Below, piece after piece: positions 22,803 through 22,831 of a stretch of 22,831 bases of DNA. Origin of the DNA: JBGQBN01 sp041494805 (lineage in GTDB: Bacteria > Acidobacteriota > Terriglobia > Terriglobales > Acidobacteriaceae); the NCBI GenBank assembly GCA_041494805.1, contig JBGQBN010000066.1:1-22831 (forward strand). The letters are read 5' to 3'. A program made the position numbers and the translations under genes. Within the stretch, counting starts at the first letter, position 1; each line of letters begins with the position of its first letter. Below the pieces are notes generated by a model. That model was not told the origin of the DNA. It did not search any database and was given only the letters and a program-made list of their open reading frames with translations.

Positions 22803-22831
22803 CGAATGGCCTGCGATCTTTGCTAGCGGCC

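Noticed and set aside
22794..22831. Minus-strand reading PLAKIAGHSLT then stop at the right edge, reminiscent of the Gly-His motif of tyrosine recombinases
   Set aside because: Only 11 residues are visible, the expected Tyr region is missing, and the match is to a very short motif; it cannot be separated from chance without sequence to the right.

Overview
The window looks like part of a chromosome from a free-living, diderm, fairly GC-rich bacterium, most likely an Acidobacteriota (Terriglobia-type) genome. That placement is an inference: it rests on the gene content (a compact PilC-PilB-PilM-PilN-PilO pilus/secretion operon with a GspC/PilP-like protein and an odd pseudopilin, a long Asp-box propeller protein, remnants of ASPM-SPD-2-Hydin modules, a PQQ-type sugar dehydrogenase) and on base composition. 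No 16S or other marker gene is present.

Layout. (1) 1-6548, plus strand: a type IV pilus/type II secretion inner-membrane assembly operon. It runs from a platform protein cut by the left window edge, through the GspE/PilB ATPase and PilM, PilN, PilO and PilP/GspC-like proteins, to a long pseudopilin-like protein, and closes with a strong bidirectional terminator at 6571-6601. No secretin or prepilin peptidase is in view. (2) 6624-7910: erpA on the minus strand from an extended -10 promoter; a 91-residue two-helix membrane protein behind a heavily folded leader whose last hairpin covers the ribosome binding site; and tRNA-Leu(UAG). (3) 7911-8990: a gene-poor, decayed stretch containing a frameshifted Hydin-like Ig module. 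(4) 8991-11547: an arylsulfotransferase-like membrane-anchored propeller, convergent with a secreted PQQ-dependent sugar dehydrogenase. (5) 11855-14626: a small membrane protein, a DUF3467 protein, a PMT/ArnT-type membrane glycosyltransferase and a dual-specificity-type phosphatase. (6) 14699-16488, minus strand: modB and modC, without modA. (7) 16727-20252, plus strand: a MacA-like adaptor with split MacB-type ATPase and permease subunits, without a TolC gene. (8) 20520-22802: a secreted Asp-box propeller protein whose C-terminus appears to be replaced by unrelated sequence near 22715.

How the genes work together. The pilus operon is a translationally coupled unit (spacings of -1, 0 and 2 nt) that would build an inner-membrane platform, a motor and an alignment complex. 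The modBC and macAB groups diverge around a perfect inverted repeat, TGTACcatcaGTACA, that looks like a repressor operator. The rest appear to be independent transcription units.

The observations most worth a second look are the SD-sequestering multi-hairpin leader at 7180-7258, the inverted repeat at 16564-16578, the disrupted end of the propeller gene, the Hydin remnant, the pseudopilin lacking Glu5, a pair of similar hairpin elements directly after two stop codons, and three short tandem duplications, two of them just ahead of start codons. No CRISPR array, complete insertion sequence, prophage or recognisable defence system was seen.
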